This document shows positions 5,467 through 5,690 of a DNA stretch of 5,690 bases, one piece after another (position 1 is the stretch's first letter; each line of letters begins with the position of its first letter). The notes beneath the pieces were generated by a model. That model did no database searches. It was given only the letters and a program-made list of their open reading frames with translations, and was not told the DNA's origin. The stretch is from assembly GCA_027061705.1 (NCBI GenBank), contig JAMOVB010000151.1, positions 1-5,690 of the forward strand, written 5' to 3'. Both the position numbers and the translations under genes were made by a program. Source of the stretch: Desulfurococcales archaeon (GTDB lineage Archaea > Thermoproteota > Thermoprotei_A > Sulfolobales > NBVN01).

Positions 5467-5468
5467 GG

Positions 5469-5476
5469 ATTTTAAG
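5469..5476 (-). promoter_or_regulatory. TATA box for the small-protein/PP-loop-like operon
   Basis: On the minus strand CTTAAAAT lies with its centre about 35 bases before the TTG start, predicting initiation near 5446 at the edge of the CCCCGAA dyad. Confidence 0.5.
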
Positions 5477-5502
5477 CTTTGTGGCTTAGGGTATCAGTAA
5501 GG

Positions 5503-5510
5503 CTTATATA
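5503..5510 (+). promoter_or_regulatory. TATA box of the thermosome gene
   Basis: CTTATATA is a near-consensus archaeal TATA box, preceded by purine-rich GTAAGG that may serve as a BRE. It predicts a start near 5533 and a leader of about 13 bases carrying the Shine-Dalgarno sequence. A strong promoter suits an abundant chaperonin. Confidence 0.7.
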
Positions 5511-5516
5511 GAAGCG

Positions 5517-5529
5517 GTTCTCCTAGAAC
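5517..5529. promoter_or_regulatory. candidate operator dyad GTTCT-CCT-AGAAC in the thermosome promoter
   Basis: A perfect 5-base inverted repeat with a 3-base spacer lies between the TATA box and the predicted transcription start, a typical place for archaeal repressor binding. Thermosome genes are commonly heat-regulated. The dyad does not match the Phr or HSR1 operator patterns I recall, and five-base arms are easily found by chance. Confidence 0.3.
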
Positions 5530-5533
5530 TAAT

Positions 5534-5540
5534 GGGTGAT
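5534..5540 (+). promoter_or_regulatory. Shine-Dalgarno sequence of the thermosome gene
   Basis: GGGTGAT matches the archaeal anti-SD (16S end GATCACCTCC) and ends five bases before the ATG at 5546. It decides the start over the out-of-frame ATG at 5532. It is the strongest ribosome site in the window; the other genes appear leaderless or nearly so. Confidence 0.75.
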
Positions 5541-5545
5541 TCACG

Positions 5546-5690
5546 ATGGCACTCTATGGGGTTCCAGTCGTAATACTGAAGGAGGGCACGCAAAGAACTT
5601 ACGGGCGTGAGGCGCTGAGGAATAACATCATAGCGGCGCGCGCCCTAGCCGAGGTTCTTAAGACCAGCCTAGGACCTAGAGGCTTAGACA
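5546..5690 (+). CDS. thermosome (group II chaperonin) subunit, 3'-partial
   Basis: The first 48 codons are present; the gene runs past the window end. The start [20 protein letters not shown] leads into [20 protein letters not shown] and then SLGPRGLD. The last is the conserved equatorial-domain motif (TSLGPRGxDK) of archaeal chaperonins that contacts ATP. The product assembles into a double-ring complex in the cytoplasm that folds proteins with ATP and is abundant in thermophiles. Alpha, beta or gamma type cannot be decided from this fragment. The gene has its own strong promoter and Shine-Dalgarno sequence, and diverges from the small-protein/PP-loop-like operon with 108 bases between the starts. 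Confidence 0.95.
   Translation, partial: MALYGVPVVILKEGTQRTYGREALRNNIIAARALAEVLKTSLGPRGLD

Noticed and set aside
5426..5468. Four G-runs as a G-quadruplex upstream of the thermosome gene
   Set aside because: The runs are separated by loops of about 9-12 bases containing pairing C-runs, so hairpins would be favoured over a quadruplex.
5532..5545. Upstream ATG in the thermosome leader
   Set aside because: It is out of frame with the chaperonin sequence and overlaps the Shine-Dalgarno sequence that points to the ATG at 5546.

Overview
The window looks like a chromosomal segment from a thermophilic archaeon, most likely of the Thermoproteota (Crenarchaeota). The evidence is a group II chaperonin (thermosome) gene, a DUF460/COG2433 nuclease-like protein, a PiT/DUF47 transporter pair, TATA boxes placed for leaderless or short-leader transcripts, GTG and TTG starts, and many AGG/AGA/ATA codons. 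No mobile element, CRISPR array, complete tRNA or rRNA gene was found, and no gene-free stretch exceeds about 110 bases. The order or genus cannot be assigned from this sequence.

Layout. Bases 1-1779 (+) hold the 3' part of a large DUF460-type protein with an RNase H-like core followed by a long coiled coil. It converges, with a 30-base overlap, on a minus-strand operon (3376 down to 1750) that encodes a DUF47/PhoU-like accessory protein and then a divergent PiT-family permease. A short divergent promoter region (3377-3433) with one near-symmetric TATA element separates this operon from a plus-strand ASCH-domain gene (3434-3784). Next comes a minus-strand gene (4231-3818) for a protein with two Sm/Hfq-like repeats. 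Downstream of its promoter on the plus strand lies a possible C/D-box guide RNA (about 4281-4334). A second minus-strand operon (5437-4326) encodes a small helical acidic protein and, overlapping by four bases, a zinc-ribbon protein. That second protein resembles the Ncs6/TtuA tRNA/sulfur-transfer PP-loop family but lacks its catalytic motifs. Finally, 5546-5690 (+) is the start of a thermosome subunit gene with a strong promoter and Shine-Dalgarno sequence.

How the genes fit together. The DUF47/PiT pair is a recognisable anion (phosphate) uptake unit, although the permease has lost the usual signature residues. Several other genes lean toward RNA biology: an RNase H-fold nuclease candidate, an ASCH protein with the residues used by ac4C amidohydrolases, a tandem Hfq-like protein, a Ncs6/TtuA-like pseudoenzyme, and a candidate guide RNA whose guide is complementary to the tRNA D-arm. 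They lie in separate transcription units, so a shared pathway is only a hypothesis. The most unusual items are the PP-loop pseudoenzyme operon, the two-repeat Hfq-like protein, the PiT homologue with altered motifs, and the candidate C/D-box RNA.
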